Shown: piece by piece, positions 1 to 8,828 of the stretch
Layout: the number at the start of each line of letters is the position of its first letter
Numbering within the stretch: the stretch's first letter is position 1
NCBI RefSeq assembly: GCF_000427885.1
Contig: NZ_ATYW01000002.1
Coordinates: forward strand, 19,073-83,072
Length of the DNA stretch: 64,000 nucleotides
Direction of reading: 5' to 3'
Source: Glycomyces tenuis DSM 44171
GTDB taxonomy: Bacteria; Actinomycetota; Actinomycetes; Mycobacteriales; Micromonosporaceae
Program-made: the position numbers and the translations under genes
The notes under the pieces: generated by a model
What the model was told of the DNA's origin: nothing
The model's input: only the letters and a program-made list of their open reading frames with translations
Databases searched by the model: none

Positions 1-2
1 AC

Positions 3-449
3 GCGCTGCGAGTCGCCGACGACGCCGGCGACTCGTCCTCGTCGGGCGGCTCGGGCTTCGTGCAGCCGGTCGACGGCTGGAAGTCCTCGGACTTCGGCTG
101 GCGCACCCACCCGATCTACGGCACCTCCCGCTTCCACGGCGGCACCGACTTCGCCGCGGGGCACGGCTCGACGATCTACGCCGCCGACTCTGGCACCGTC
201 GTCCACGCCGGCTGGAACGGCGGCTACGGGATGCTCACCTGCATCGGTCACGGCGGTGACCTGACCACCTGCTACGGCCACCAGTCGAGCATCCGGGTCG
301 ACAACGGCGAGCACGTGGACCGGGGCGAGGAGATCGGCGCGGTCGGTTCCACGGGGGCCTCGACCGGCGCCCACCTGCACTTCGAGGTCCGCGTGAACGG
401 CGAACGGGTCGAGCCCCTGGACTACCTCCCGTCCTGCCTGTGCCGCTGA
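3..449 (+). CDS. M23 (LytM) peptidase, C-terminal part
   Basis: The reading frame is open from the left edge, so the start and N-terminal part lie outside the window. What remains is a Ser/Gly-rich linker followed by a complete LytM-type zinc metallopeptidase fold. The first zinc ligands are in HGGTDF and the last in HLHFEV, with the family's GYGMLT strand between them. M23 enzymes cut peptidoglycan peptide cross-links outside the membrane. In many actinobacteria the order is ftsE-ftsX-M23 peptidase-smpB-ssrA, and the smpB and tmRNA that follow here fit that arrangement. A role as an FtsEX-controlled wall hydrolase is therefore likely but is inferred from context only. Confidence 0.9.
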   Translation, partial: ALRVADDAGDSSSSGGSGFVQPVDGWKSSDFGWRTHPIYGTSRFHGGTDFAAGHGSTIYAADSGTVVHAGWNGGYGMLTCIGHGGDLTTCYGHQSSIRVDNGEHVDRGEEIGAVGSTGASTGAHLHFEVRVNGERVEPLDYLPSCLCR

Positions 450-503
450 CGGACGGCGCAAATTGGCGTCGACATACATTTGTTCGATCGTTAAGCTTGC
501 CCC

Positions 504-1010
504 GTGTCCAAGAAGAAACAGCCGAAGGTCAAGCACTCCGGCCCCGAACGCACCGTCGTGACCACGAACCGCAAAGCGCGGCACGATTACGACATCCTGG
601 ACACCTATGAGGCCGGGCTGGTCCTGTCCGGGACCGAGGTCAAGGCCCTGCGTCAGGGGAGGGGCAACATCGTCGACGCCTACGCCGAGATCCACGACGG
701 CGAGGCGCGGGTGCACAACTTCCACATCCCCGAGTACGACTACGGGACGTGGACGAACCACCCGCCGAGGCGCATCCGCAAGCTCCTGCTGCACCGCGGC
801 GAGATCGCCAGGCTCGGTCCGAAGCTCGACGAGGCCGGCCTGACGCTGGTGCCGCTGTCGGTGTACTTCCAGAACGGCTGGGCGAAGATGGAGCTCGGCC
901 TGGCCAGAGGCCGCAAGACCTACGACAAGCGCCAGGCCATCGCCAAGCGCGAGGCCGATCGCGAGATCGAGCGTGCCGCCGGCAGGGCCGCCAAACGCGG
1001 CGGCCAGTGA
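504..1010 (+). CDS. smpB: SsrA-binding protein SmpB
   Basis: 168 aa, the normal length. SmpB binds the tRNA-like end of tmRNA and brings it to stalled ribosomes for trans-translation. The family signatures are visible: the N-terminal [23 protein letters not shown] segment (split here as [14 protein letters not shown] and LVLSGTEVK), the [13 protein letters not shown] strand, the GRKTYDKR motif, and a Lys/Arg-rich C-terminal tail that inserts near the mRNA channel. The start is GTG at 504; no other start keeps the basic N-terminus. The tmRNA gene follows 111 bases downstream, so both partners of the rescue system are linked. Confidence 0.98.
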   Translation: MSKKKQPKVKHSGPERTVVTTNRKARHDYDILDTYEAGLVLSGTEVKALRQGRGNIVDAYAEIHDGEARVHNFHIPEYDYGTWTNHPPRRIRKLLLHRGEIARLGPKLDEAGLTLVPLSVYFQNGWAKMELGLARGRKTYDKRQAIAKREADREIERAAGRAAKRGGQ

Positions 1011-1121
1011 GCTGCGGGAATACACGGCCCGCGCCGCTCGTTCCATATACGGTGGCTCTCGCCCGGCGCGCTGGGCTAGAATCGCTGAGCACAACTGAAC
1101 AGGGGTATCTCACCTCAACTC

Positions 1122-1493
1122 GGGGCTGATCGGTTTCGACTTCGTATGTTGATGTGAGGGAAGCGGGTCGAGGAAGCCAACGCTGTCTCGTAAACCAACG
1201 TTGGAAACCAACAAGTGCCAACGCAAAGCAACGCACTGACTTCGCTCTCGCTGCTTAAGCGATAGTGAAGTTGCCGCACCGGAAGCGCGTCCGTTCCGGA
1301 TCAGCGGCATCATTGAGGACGCTAGGTCGATGACTTGGTCGCTGGGTCATCGCACGACATTTTCAGCGGCTGGAGCCCGTCTCACCGACTTGTCCGCGTG
1401 AGCGGTGGGGCTCGAGAAAAGGCACAGCGGACTGCACCCGGAGAAGTCTCATTGAAGCAACGGAGGACCAGGGTTCGATTCCCTGCAGCTCCA
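1122..1493 (+). ncRNA. ssrA: tmRNA (ssrA)
   Basis: One-piece tmRNA of about 372 nt. The 5' GGGGCTG (1122-1128) pairs with CAGCTCC (1486-1492) as a 7-bp acceptor stem with one G-U; A1493 is the discriminator and the CCA is not encoded. The T-loop GGTTCGATTCC is at 1472-1482. The tag frame runs from GCC at 1217 to TAA at 1256-1258 and encodes ANAKQRTDFALAA, ending in the usual ALAA proteolysis signal. A TAGAAT -10 hexamer lies at 1077-1082, about 40 nt upstream, so a 5' leader probably has to be removed by RNase P. Confidence 0.97.
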
Positions 1494-1524
1494 CAGTGTA
1501 TTGATAGGTATGAATATTGCTCAT

Positions 1525-1555
1525 GTCCGGGCGGTCGGGTTCCGACCGCCCGGAC
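1525..1555 (+). terminator. tmRNA terminator hairpin
   Basis: A perfect 14-bp stem, GTCCGGGCGGTCGG (1525-1538) with CCGACCGCCCGGAC (1542-1555), closed by a 3-nt loop. It begins 32 nt after the tmRNA 3' end and is followed by only a weak T-tract, as is common in high-GC actinobacteria. Confidence 0.85.
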
Positions 1556-2149
1556 GTGTTCGTCGGGGCTCGGTAGCGGTGCTGGCGACCGATTCTGCGG
1601 CGGTTGTGCGCCGACTACTCGGTGTCCTCGCCCGGCAACTGGTCGTTTCCTCGGTCGGTGTCGCCTTCTTCGAGAGGTCGCGTCAACGGGTCGAGATGCT
1701 CGACAAGTGGATAGCCGGGTCATGAGCGGAAAAAGTCCAAGAGCTCATCTCAGGCTTGGGGAAAGGGCCGCTCCGGCCTTGCAGTGCTTGCCTGCGGGCG
1801 GCGGAGGCGATGCCGGCGAGGTATCGCGTCACGTCGGCGGCAGGGATCCGCGGGGGAGTGCGCGCACGCCCTTCACCGGAGGTCGAGGCAGGAGGTCAAG
1901 AGCCTCCAGACTGGTCGCGTGGCTCGGCTATCGATCGACTCTTGCTCAGTGAGCCGCATGCCTCAGGCGGCATCGACTGGTCGGCCGTGTGTCTTGACGG
2001 CGGTCCCGTGCGAGCGAAGCGGGGCGGAACTGGACCCTCGCCGGTGGACCGCGGACGTCTCGGCTCCAAGCGGCACCTCAAGGCTTCGCCGAACTCACCG
2101 CGGCGCTCATCTGCTGGAGACGCCTCGCTGAGAAGGTTCCGGCTGAGGG
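1556..2149. other. No gene seen between tmRNA and MerR gene
   Basis: About 600 bases. Open frames cross it (one runs in phase into the MerR gene) but they lack a ribosome site, protein-like composition or recognisable motifs. I see no repeat or RNA gene here. It may hold decayed DNA. Confidence 0.5.
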
Positions 2150-2180
2150 TTGACTCTCAGGTGACCGGAGCCCATAGCGT
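2150..2180 (+). promoter_or_regulatory. MerR-type promoter, 19-bp spacer
   Basis: TTGACT (2150-2155) and TAGCGT (2175-2180) are separated by 19 bp, the over-long spacer typical of MerR-activated promoters. The spacer carries the dyad CTCAGGTGACCGGAG (2156-2170). Seven bases follow before the ATG at 2188, so the transcript would be leaderless and the regulator probably controls itself. Confidence 0.7.
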
Positions 2181-2187
2181 GGTCGGC

Positions 2188-2901
2188 ATGAGTCACCGCG
2201 AACTGCTCAGCATCGGCGAGTTCTCTGTCAAGACGGGCCTGTCGATCCCGGCGCTACGGCACTACGACGAGGTCGACCTGCTGCGACCGGCCCGGGTCGA
2301 TCCCGGCACCGGATACCGGCGCTACCGGCTCGATCAAGCCGCGCAGGCGACGCTGATCCGAGCCTTGCGTTCGGTGGAGCTGCCCATCGACCAGATCCGG
2401 ATGATGCTGGCCGGTCAGAGCGGACCGGAGGCCGCCGCGGTGCTTGCTGCGCACCGCGAGCGGCTCCTGGAGCGGGCTCATGCCATTGCGCGACTGGCCG
2501 AGTTCGTCGGCCGGCACTTCGAAGAAGGGACAGAAATGGCAGTTACGAAGGAGGACAGGGTGGTGCAGGTGACCGTTCCGGCACAGGAACTCGAGGCGAC
2601 CGTCCGGTTCTACACCGAGGCGTTCGGCCTCGAGTACGACCAGAGCATCGCCTCGTTCCAGTTCGGCGCGTGGGAGACCGACTCGTTCTTCCTGCTGACG
2701 CTCGATGAGTCGGCCGGCACGAGCGGATCGTTCGGTCCGGCGATGTTCGGGCTCTATGTCGACGACCTGGACGCCGCGCACGCGGCCGCGCTCGCCGCGG
2801 GTGCCGCACTCGTCAAGGCGCCGTTCGAGACCGACTACGCACCCCGCCGATCCGTGGTCGCCGACCCCAGTGGCAACCGGATCTCGCTGACGCAGCGCTG
2901 A
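2188..2901 (+). CDS. MerR regulator fused to a VOC/glyoxalase domain
   Basis: 237 aa. Residues about 5-75 form a MerR winged helix (IGEFSVKTGLSIPALRHYDEVDLL...GYRRY), followed by a helix and then a VOC-type domain from about residue 125 to the end (VRFYTEAFGLEYD ... VADPSGNRISL). The protein should bind the 19-bp-spacer promoter upstream and use the VOC domain as a ligand sensor or binding unit; the ligand is unknown. The frame stays open 432 bases upstream, but the ATG at 2188 is preferred because it falls 7 nt after a MerR-type -10 box and is followed at once by the HTH. A strong terminator follows the stop. Confidence 0.85.
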   Translation: MSHRELLSIGEFSVKTGLSIPALRHYDEVDLLRPARVDPGTGYRRYRLDQAAQATLIRALRSVELPIDQIRMMLAGQSGPEAAAVLAAHRERLLERAHAIARLAEFVGRHFEEGTEMAVTKEDRVVQVTVPAQELEATVRFYTEAFGLEYDQSIASFQFGAWETDSFFLLTLDESAGTSGSFGPAMFGLYVDDLDAAHAAALAAGAALVKAPFETDYAPRRSVVADPSGNRISLTQR

Positions 2902-2906
2902 CCCTC

Positions 2907-2943
2907 GGCTCCGGAGGAAGACGATCAGGCTTCCTCCGGAGCC
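2907..2943 (+). terminator. Terminator after the MerR gene
   Basis: Perfect 14-bp inverted repeat, GGCTCCGGAGGAAG (2907-2920) and CTTCCTCCGGAGCC (2930-2943), with a 9-nt loop, starting 5 nt after the MerR stop codon. Confidence 0.85.
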
Positions 2944-3299
2944 CTCCGCGACGAACAGCGCAAGAGAACCGGGCCGCATGGAAATCGGCCCCGTGCCACG
3001 GCTCGCCAGACGGCTTTGACCGGTTGGCGTTTCAGGCGGCGCAGGGTTTCGCGGTGGTCTTGCCTTCGTCGCGCTTGCGCTGGTAGCAGACCCTTCCTCG
3101 GCCGGTTTCCACAGATGAGGGCGCCGTCGAGGAGGGCATAGCGGGCACCGGCCCGTCGGGCCCGGAGCGCCGATGCGCAGGCGGCCGGCAGGTCGATCGT
3201 CTCTGGCGCCCGCCGGGCGGCGATGGCCCGGGGAATTCCGAACCCGGGCGCGAGTCGCCCGCAGGTGTGGCCCTGACGCATGTAGGCCGGAGTCGACAA
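2925..3299 (-). pseudogene. IS5-family transposase fragment
   Basis: The minus-strand frame encodes a decayed N-terminal part of an IS5-type transposase. It has YMRQGHTCGRLAPGFG...AARR, the helix-turn-helix also seen as YLHQGHTYEQLALGFG in the IS at 29.9-30.8 kb, followed by ARYALLDGALI, which matches the ILDGTLI segment before the first catalytic Asp. After that the reading becomes basic and unrelated, so the rest is frameshifted or deleted. No DDE triad survives. It lies between the MerR terminator and the alpha-galactosidase gene and is not expected to work. Confidence 0.7.
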
Positions 3300-3339
3300 A
3301 GCCTGCCGACGGAAAGGCGTACGCGCCCGGTCCTCTCTC

Positions 3340-5547
3340 CTAGGACGGCTCTCGGATCAGTTCGAGGACCAGCGCCTCGCCGGGAGCGAGCAGGGGCATT
3401 TGCAGGCCGACCTCGGCCAGCGCCAGGCCCGGGAGCCGCAGCTCCCCGTGGCCCAACCAGGGCGGGGCGACGTCGTCGAGTCCGCGCGGCACCGGCAGTT
3501 CGGGGACCGGTGCGACCGTGTACCGGCCCGCCGGGTCGAGGCGGGGGACGCGCAGGGTCGGAGCGAGTGCGCGATCGCCGGTGGCGTGGCGGGCGATGCG
3601 GACCAGTGCCCGCGCGCGGTCCTGGGCGATGACGGCGGTGGCGGTGGTTCCGGCGTCGCCGGTGTCGGGGTGGACCAGTTCGCCGGAGTGCAGCAGGCCC
3701 CGCAGGCGGCGGTAGCAGGCGATGCCCTCGCGCAGCACCTTCAGCTCATCTGGCGTGCACGAGGTGACGTCCCATTCGATGCCCGCCGAACCGAACAGCG
3801 CCACCGCGATCCGGAAGTCGAGGCTCGTGGCGCGGCGGGTGGTGTGGGTGACCGGCGGGCCGATGTGGGAGCCGATGAGCTCGAGGGGCAGCAGCAGTTC
3901 GGTCCAGCGCTGGATCGCCAGCCGCTCGATCGGATCGTTGGTGTCCGAGGCCCAGATCCGGTCGGTGCGGTCGAGGATGCCGAGGTCCACCCGGGCGCCA
4001 CCCGAGGCGCAGGATTCGATCTCGAGGTCGGGGTGCCGCTTTCGCAGCCGGTCCAGCAGGCGGTACACGGCCTCGGTGTGCCGGTGGACGTTCGCCCTCC
4101 CGTCGTGGACGGCCTCGATGAGGTCGCGGTTCTGGTCCCACTTGATGTAGTCGAGCCGGTATTCGCCGACGATCGCCGAGATCGATTCGAGCAGGTACTC
4201 GAAGGCCTCCGGGCGGGAGAGGTCGAGCACGTACTGGTTGCGCCAGGCCCGCACACCTGTTCCGAGCGGCTGGAGCAGCCATTCGGGGTGCTCCCGGGCG
4301 AGATCGGAGTCGGGGTTGACCATCTCGGGCTCGAACCACAGGCCGAACTCCATGCCCAGGGAACGGACCTTGCGCACGATCGGGTGCAGCCCTTCGGGCC
4401 AGACCTGCGGGTCGACGCTCCAGTCGCCGAGCCCGGCCGAGTCGTCACGCCTGCCGCGAAACCAGCCGTCGTCGAGCACGAACCGCTCGACGCCGATCTC
4501 GGCGGCGGTGTCTGCGAGGGCTTCGAGGCGGCCGAGATCATGGTGGAAGTACACCGCCTCCCAGGTGTTCAGCACGACCGGTCGGGGACGGCGCGGGTGC
4601 GAGGACCGGGCGCGCAGGGAGCGGTGCAGCCGGGAGCCGATGCCGTCGGTTCCCCGGTCGCTCCAGACGAACACGCTGGCCGGGGTGCGGAAGGACTCGC
4701 CGGGGGCGAGTTCGATCTCGCCGGGGCGCAGCAGCGGACCCGCCCCGAGCAGGGTCCGGGCCTCGGGGAGCGCGTCGTAGCGGTAGACGGCGTCGCCGCT
4801 CCAGGCCAGATGGACGGCCCACAGCTCGCCGGTCGAGGACGTGAAGCCGGGGGTGCCGAGGGCCGTTACGAACGGCGAGTCGTGACCGGTGCGGCCGCGC
4901 CGCGTTTCGCGGACGTGGCTGCCCGCTGTCAGCGTCCGGTGCTGGGGGACGCGTTCGCGAGTCCAGCGGCCGGTGAAGTCCAGAACCTCGGCGGCCCGGT
5001 CGTCGACCGGGACGACGGACTCGAGTGCGGCCAGTGCGAGCGAAGTGTCCGAGGCATTGGTGACCTCGTGATCGACTCGCAGCACCCCCGCGAGGTCGAG
5101 CGAGAACGTGGTCGTCAGGTCCAAGCCGTCGGCCGTCGAGATCAGGCGCAATGAATCGGCGGTCGAGTGGGCTTCGATGATATTCCACTGTGGATATTGT
5201 GCCTGTCGCGCTCGATGCGCCGAGAAACCCGGTCGCCCCTCCCAGCCGTCCTGTTCGCCGGGCAGCACCGTGAGCGGCCACGGCTCGTCGAGCGCGCTGG
5301 GCGAGACCGGCCGGGCGCGGGCCAGGCGCAGCTGCTCGAGCTCGTCGGCGTCGAGACCGCCGAGGTCGCGGCCCCAGTGCAGCACCTCCGGCAGGCCTCG
5401 CTCGGGGACGTTCACGACCACCGCCACTCCGGCGGCCCGCAGGATCCTGATTCTTTCGCCGACCGAGGTGCGGTTCGCATCGGGATCACCGTGCGTCCGT
5501 CCGGGGTTGGTGTGCGGAACCGGGGCGGCAGGCAGCGGCTCGTTCAT
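3340..5547 (-). CDS. GH36 alpha-galactosidase
   Basis: 735 aa with no signal peptide, so it should be intracellular and remove alpha-galactosyl groups from imported oligosaccharides (galactomannan or raffinose type). An N-terminal beta-sandwich (to about residue 320) precedes the (beta/alpha)8 barrel. KWDQNRD places the nucleophile at Asp471 and IWASDTND the acid/base at Asp535; ESCASGG and FVLDDGW are also typical. The frame opens at a TTG at 5583, but that codon lies inside the -10 box. The ATG at 5547 has GAGAGG 5 nt upstream and is chosen. It is transcribed in the same direction as, and downstream of, the ROK regulator gene. Confidence 0.93.
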   Translation of the reverse strand: MNEPLPAAPVPHTNPGRTHGDPDANRTSVGERIRILRAAGVAVVVNVPERGLPEVLHWGRDLGGLDADELEQLRLARARPVSPSALDEPWPLTVLPGEQDGWEGRPGFSAHRARQAQYPQWNIIEAHSTADSLRLISTADGLDLTTTFSLDLAGVLRVDHEVTNASDTSLALAALESVVPVDDRAAEVLDFTGRWTRERVPQHRTLTAGSHVRETRRGRTGHDSPFVTALGTPGFTSSTGELWAVHLAWSGDAVYRYDALPEARTLLGAGPLLRPGEIELAPGESFRTPASVFVWSDRGTDGIGSRLHRSLRARSSHPRRPRPVVLNTWEAVYFHHDLGRLEALADTAAEIGVERFVLDDGWFRGRRDDSAGLGDWSVDPQVWPEGLHPIVRKVRSLGMEFGLWFEPEMVNPDSDLAREHPEWLLQPLGTGVRAWRNQYVLDLSRPEAFEYLLESISAIVGEYRLDYIKWDQNRDLIEAVHDGRANVHRHTEAVYRLLDRLRKRHPDLEIESCASGGARVDLGILDRTDRIWASDTNDPIERLAIQRWTELLLPLELIGSHIGPPVTHTTRRATSLDFRIAVALFGSAGIEWDVTSCTPDELKVLREGIACYRRLRGLLHSGELVHPDTGDAGTTATAVIAQDRARALVRIARHATGDRALAPTLRVPRLDPAGRYTVAPVPELPVPRGLDDVAPPWLGHGELRLPGLALAEVGLQMPLLAPGEALVLELIREPS

Positions 5548-5582
5548 GCGGACCTCTCGAAGGCGGGTGCGGACGTCGTCCA

Positions 5583-5611
5583 AGTATGGGGAGGCTTCCC
5601 CTCTTTGTCAA
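5583..5611 (-). promoter_or_regulatory. Promoter with internal palindrome, GH36 gene
   Basis: On the minus strand TTGACA (5606-5611) and CATACT (5583-5588) are 17 bp apart. The palindrome-like GGGGAGGCTTCCCC (5588-5601) fills the spacer and is a good candidate operator. TGTTGACAAAG around this -35 is repeated exactly at the ABC-transporter promoter (6915-6925), suggesting joint control. Confidence 0.7.
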
Positions 5612-5639
5612 CAGATGGAACTAACGAGAGTCCTGATTC

Positions 5640-6800
5640 TCAGAACTGGAGGCAGGCGCGGATCGCGAGGACGGCACCGGCGCGGGCCCACTCGACGAAC
5701 TCGAAGGGCTGAATGTCCAGGGTGATCGGTGCGCTGGCGGGGTGGCGGTTCATCTCGATCGCGGCCTCGATCTCGTCGCCCGCGAGCTCGGTCACGGCGA
5801 GGCCGTCGCCGGTGATGACGATGTTCTCCGGGTCGAGGGTGTTCGCGATCGTCGCCACCAGCACCCCGAGGGCGTGCCCCGCCTCGCGAAAGACCTGCAT
5901 GGCCGCGTGGTCGCCGCCGCGCGCGAGCGCGACGACCGCCTCGTAGTCCAGGCCGGGCGTGCGCAGGGCCGCCACGATGGAGCCGTTCGGCAGGTAGGTG
6001 CTGGCGCAGCCGCGGTGCCCGTAGGAGCAGCGTGGGCCCGTCGGGTCGATGATCAGGTGGTCGAGGCGCCCGGACTTGCCGTGTGCGCCGGTGACGACCT
6101 TTCCGTCCACGACGAAACCAAGGCCGATTCCGGCGCCGACGGTGAGCAGCGCCATCGAGTCGAAGCCGGCGCCCACCCCGAACCAGTGCTCGGCGGCGGT
6201 CAGCGATCGCACGTCGTTCTCCGTGGCCACGGGCAGTGCGAGGCGCTTGCGGGCCACGTCGGCGAGCTCGACGTCGTGCCAGCCGAGGAATGGGGAGTCC
6301 ACCACGATCTGACGCCCGCCCGAGGTGTTCAGGTCGCCGGCGAGGCAGATGCCGGCCGCCGTGATGTCCGGGTGCGCGGCCCCCAGGCGGTCGTGGACGC
6401 CGCCGATCTGCTCGACGATGTCGGCCACGCCCCGCGAGACCAGCGGCTCGTCGTGGGAGGCGAGGACGTTCGCGGTCAGGTCGGTGACGACGGCGAAGAG
6501 GCGCTCCCCGGTGAGCTTGACGCCGAGGAAGCTGCGCGCGTCGGGTCGGGCGTGGAGCAGCTCGCTGGGCCTGCCGGTGGCGCCTCGCAGCTCCATGGCG
6601 CCCTCGGTGACGAAGCCGAGGTCGACGAGCGTGCGGGTCACGCGCGTCAGGCTCGCCCTCGACATGCCGAGCTCGCGCGCGATCTCGGCCCGCGACTTCG
6701 GGCCGTGGACGAGCAGCTCCCGAAGCGCGCCCCGCTCGACGGGGCTGAGCGTCGGCCAGGGTTCGGGGCCGGCGACCCGCGGTACCGGAAGACTCGCCAT
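5640..6800 (-). CDS. ROK-family transcriptional regulator
   Basis: 386 aa. A winged-helix DNA-binding domain (residues about 10-70, SRAEIARELGMSRASLTRVTRTL) precedes a ROK sugar-sensing domain with ENDVRSLTAAEHWFG and VGAGIGLGF. Such proteins usually repress sugar-uptake operons until a sugar binds. The zinc motif, normally CxCGxxGC, reads CSYGHRGC (about 258-265), so the second Cys is Tyr. The start at 6800 has GAGGAG 6 nt upstream; the upstream in-frame codons read through the promoter. It is divergent from the ABC importer and upstream of GH36, so both are likely targets. Confidence 0.9.
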   Translation of the reverse strand: MASLPVPRVAGPEPWPTLSPVERGALRELLVHGPKSRAEIARELGMSRASLTRVTRTLVDLGFVTEGAMELRGATGRPSELLHARPDARSFLGVKLTGERLFAVVTDLTANVLASHDEPLVSRGVADIVEQIGGVHDRLGAAHPDITAAGICLAGDLNTSGGRQIVVDSPFLGWHDVELADVARKRLALPVATENDVRSLTAAEHWFGVGAGFDSMALLTVGAGIGLGFVVDGKVVTGAHGKSGRLDHLIIDPTGPRCSYGHRGCASTYLPNGSIVAALRTPGLDYEAVVALARGGDHAAMQVFREAGHALGVLVATIANTLDPENIVITGDGLAVTELAGDEIEAAIEMNRHPASAPITLDIQPFEFVEWARAGAVLAIRACLQF

Positions 6801-6901
6801 CGTGTGCTCCTCGCTTGGTTCAGGGCCAACATTATCCGCACGGCTCGCGGGGCGTCTCCGGGCGTTAAGTCCGGTTCGCGCAGGCCGCCCCTCGGGCGTC
6901 G

Positions 6902-6945
6902 ACTTGATTTCAAGTGTTGACAAAGTATCGCGGCGTGTGTACCGT
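6902..6945 (+). promoter_or_regulatory. Promoter and operator of the ABC importer operon
   Basis: The inverted repeat ACTTGA-TT-TCAAGT (6902-6915) touches a TTGACA -35 (6917-6922), which is 17 bp from TACCGT (6940-6945). A perfect dyad against the -35 between divergent ROK and transporter genes is the expected layout for a ROK operator. About 90 nt of leader follow before the first gene. Confidence 0.7.
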
Positions 6946-7036
6946 ACTGCGCACCAGGCGTGCCATCCATTTACATCGATCTTGGCCTGGCCGGCCTGGG
7001 CAACCCGTACCCCTTCTCAACGACGAGGACGACAAC

Positions 7037-8737
7037 ATGGCTACTCCCTCAGGCCGGTCGCCGGTCAGGCGCCGCTCCCTGTTCAAGGCGGCCGGTCTCG
7101 GCACCGCAGGCGCCGCCGGTCTGCCCCTCATGTCCGCCTGCGGCGAGGTCAGCGGCGGCGACGGGAACGTGCAGGAGGTCGACCAGACGCTCGACATCCT
7201 GCCCGAGTACAAGGAATGGCCCCTGCCGATCGAACCGGACCTGGTCGGCGAACCGCCGAACCACCCCAGCGGCTACCTCCAGTACCCCAACCCGCCTGCG
7301 CAGGCGATCACGAACACGCCGAGCAACTCCGGCTCCTACCAGGTCTACGTCCCCAACTGGGGTCCGACTCCCGAGAAGGACGACCCGTACTTCCTCGCCA
7401 TGCAAGAGGCCACGGGCGGCACGAAGATCGAGTTCGTCCAAAGCGACGGCGAGGCCTTCAACCAAGCCTCGGGGCAGTGGATCCAGGCGCAGGAGTTCGG
7501 CGACGCGATCTTCATGTTCGGCTGGATGGCCAACTCGCAGGCCAACTTCAACGAGACCGTCGTCAACCGCTTCGCCGACATCTCCGGCCTCGTCTCCGGC
7601 GACATCTCCGAGCGCTGGCCCCTGCTGGCCGGGCGCGGCGACGCCGCCTGGGCCGACTCGGTCTGGTCGACCGACCCCGAGAACCCTCAGGAGACCGCCG
7701 GGATCTACGGCGTCCCCTGGGAGCTCAGCGGCGGCCCCGGCAACGGATTCTTCTATCGCGCCGACCTCATGCGAGAGGCGAACCTGGAGCCCCCGACCAC
7801 CGTCGAGGAGCTGCTCGAGATCGCCCGCACCTGGTCGGACCACCAGGCCGGCAGGTGGGCCATCGGCGGGACCGACTACATGTCCCGAGCATGGTTCCGG
7901 CTCGAACAGTCCGGCTGGCTGTGGGACGGCTCGGGCCTGGTCAACAATAACGAGCGCCCCGAGTTCAAGGAGTGGGTCACCTTCCAGCGGACCCTGACCG
8001 ACGAGCAGCTCCGCCACCCGAACGTCGGCACGCCCGACTTCGACGGCAAGACCCTGCAGCGGACCGGCGAGATCCTGTTCGACCAGGACGGCTGGAACCG
8101 CTGGTGGCAGATCACCGAAATGGTCCGGGCGAGCGGCGAGGACCCCGACTTCGAACTCCACCCGGTCGGCGCGCTCACCTACGAGGACCGCGAACCGATG
8201 TACCACGCCGCTTCGGGCGTCGGCGCCTGGCTGTTCTTCCGCAAGGATCTCGGCGAGGACGCGATCGCCGAACTGCTCGACGTGTCGAACTACGTCGCCG
8301 CCCCGTACGGCACCAAGGAGTTCGAGACGGTCTTCTTCGGTTTCGAGGGCGAGCAGTTCGAATACGACGCCGACGGCAGGCCCGCGTTCACCGAGGCCGG
8401 CGTCACGTCCTTCCAGGACTCCCTGACCTACACGGCCATGGGCGGCCGCACCCAGTACCTCCTGGAGGGGCCCCCCGACATCATGCAGGCGCGCTTCGAG
8501 TTCGACGAGCAGATCCTGCCGTACCTGGACTCGAACCCCTTCCAAGGGCTGCGTCTGACCAGCCCCGAGGCGGGCACCAACGCCGGAACGGTCTTCGACG
8601 AGAAGGTCAACGACATCATCTACGGCCGCGCGGAGCTCAGCGAGCTGGACTCGGCGATCGAGACGTGGAAGGCCGACGGGGGTGACGAGGCCCGGGAGTT
8701 CTACGAGAAGGCCTACAAGCAGCTTCACGGCGAGTGA
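7037..8737 (+). CDS. ABC transporter sugar-binding lipoprotein
   Basis: 566 aa, in the large (about 55-65 kDa) class that partners LplB/YtcP-type permeases. The N-terminus has a Tat-like RRRSLFKAAG and a lipobox MSAC with the lipidated Cys at residue 35, so it should be exported folded and anchored outside the membrane. The rest is an extracellular solute-binding fold of family 1 type with many aromatic residues suited to oligosaccharides. The start at 7037 has GAGGA 7 nt upstream. Together with the next two genes it forms an importer without its own ATPase, which in such systems is usually a shared MsiK-like protein encoded elsewhere. The substrate is inferred from the neighbouring glycosidases. 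Confidence 0.92.
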   Translation: MATPSGRSPVRRRSLFKAAGLGTAGAAGLPLMSACGEVSGGDGNVQEVDQTLDILPEYKEWPLPIEPDLVGEPPNHPSGYLQYPNPPAQAITNTPSNSGSYQVYVPNWGPTPEKDDPYFLAMQEATGGTKIEFVQSDGEAFNQASGQWIQAQEFGDAIFMFGWMANSQANFNETVVNRFADISGLVSGDISERWPLLAGRGDAAWADSVWSTDPENPQETAGIYGVPWELSGGPGNGFFYRADLMREANLEPPTTVEELLEIARTWSDHQAGRWAIGGTDYMSRAWFRLEQSGWLWDGSGLVNNNERPEFKEWVTFQRTLTDEQLRHPNVGTPDFDGKTLQRTGEILFDQDGWNRWWQITEMVRASGEDPDFELHPVGALTYEDREPMYHAASGVGAWLFFRKDLGEDAIAELLDVSNYVAAPYGTKEFETVFFGFEGEQFEYDADGRPAFTEAGVTSFQDSLTYTAMGGRTQYLLEGPPDIMQARFEFDEQILPYLDSNPFQGLRLTSPEAGTNAGTVFDEKVNDIIYGRAELSELDSAIETWKADGGDEAREFYEKAYKQLHGE

Positions 8738-8828
8738 CGGGAACCGGGTGCTGGACCGCGGTCCCGCACCCGGCCACACCTTTGAGGACGGTTCGGCGAG
8801 CAGACCCATCGGAGACGACGAGAACAGC

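Noticed and set aside
1335..1952. 205-codon frame through tmRNA and beyond
   Set aside because: It overlaps the tmRNA and its terminator; not a gene.
3400..5154. Long plus-strand frame of 584 codons opposite the GH36 gene
   Set aside because: It is antisense to a certain enzyme gene and has no motifs; GC-rich third positions keep the opposite frame open.
6914..7036. Longer N-terminus for the sugar-binding lipoprotein
   Set aside because: It would start inside the promoter and put 41 residues before the Tat signal.
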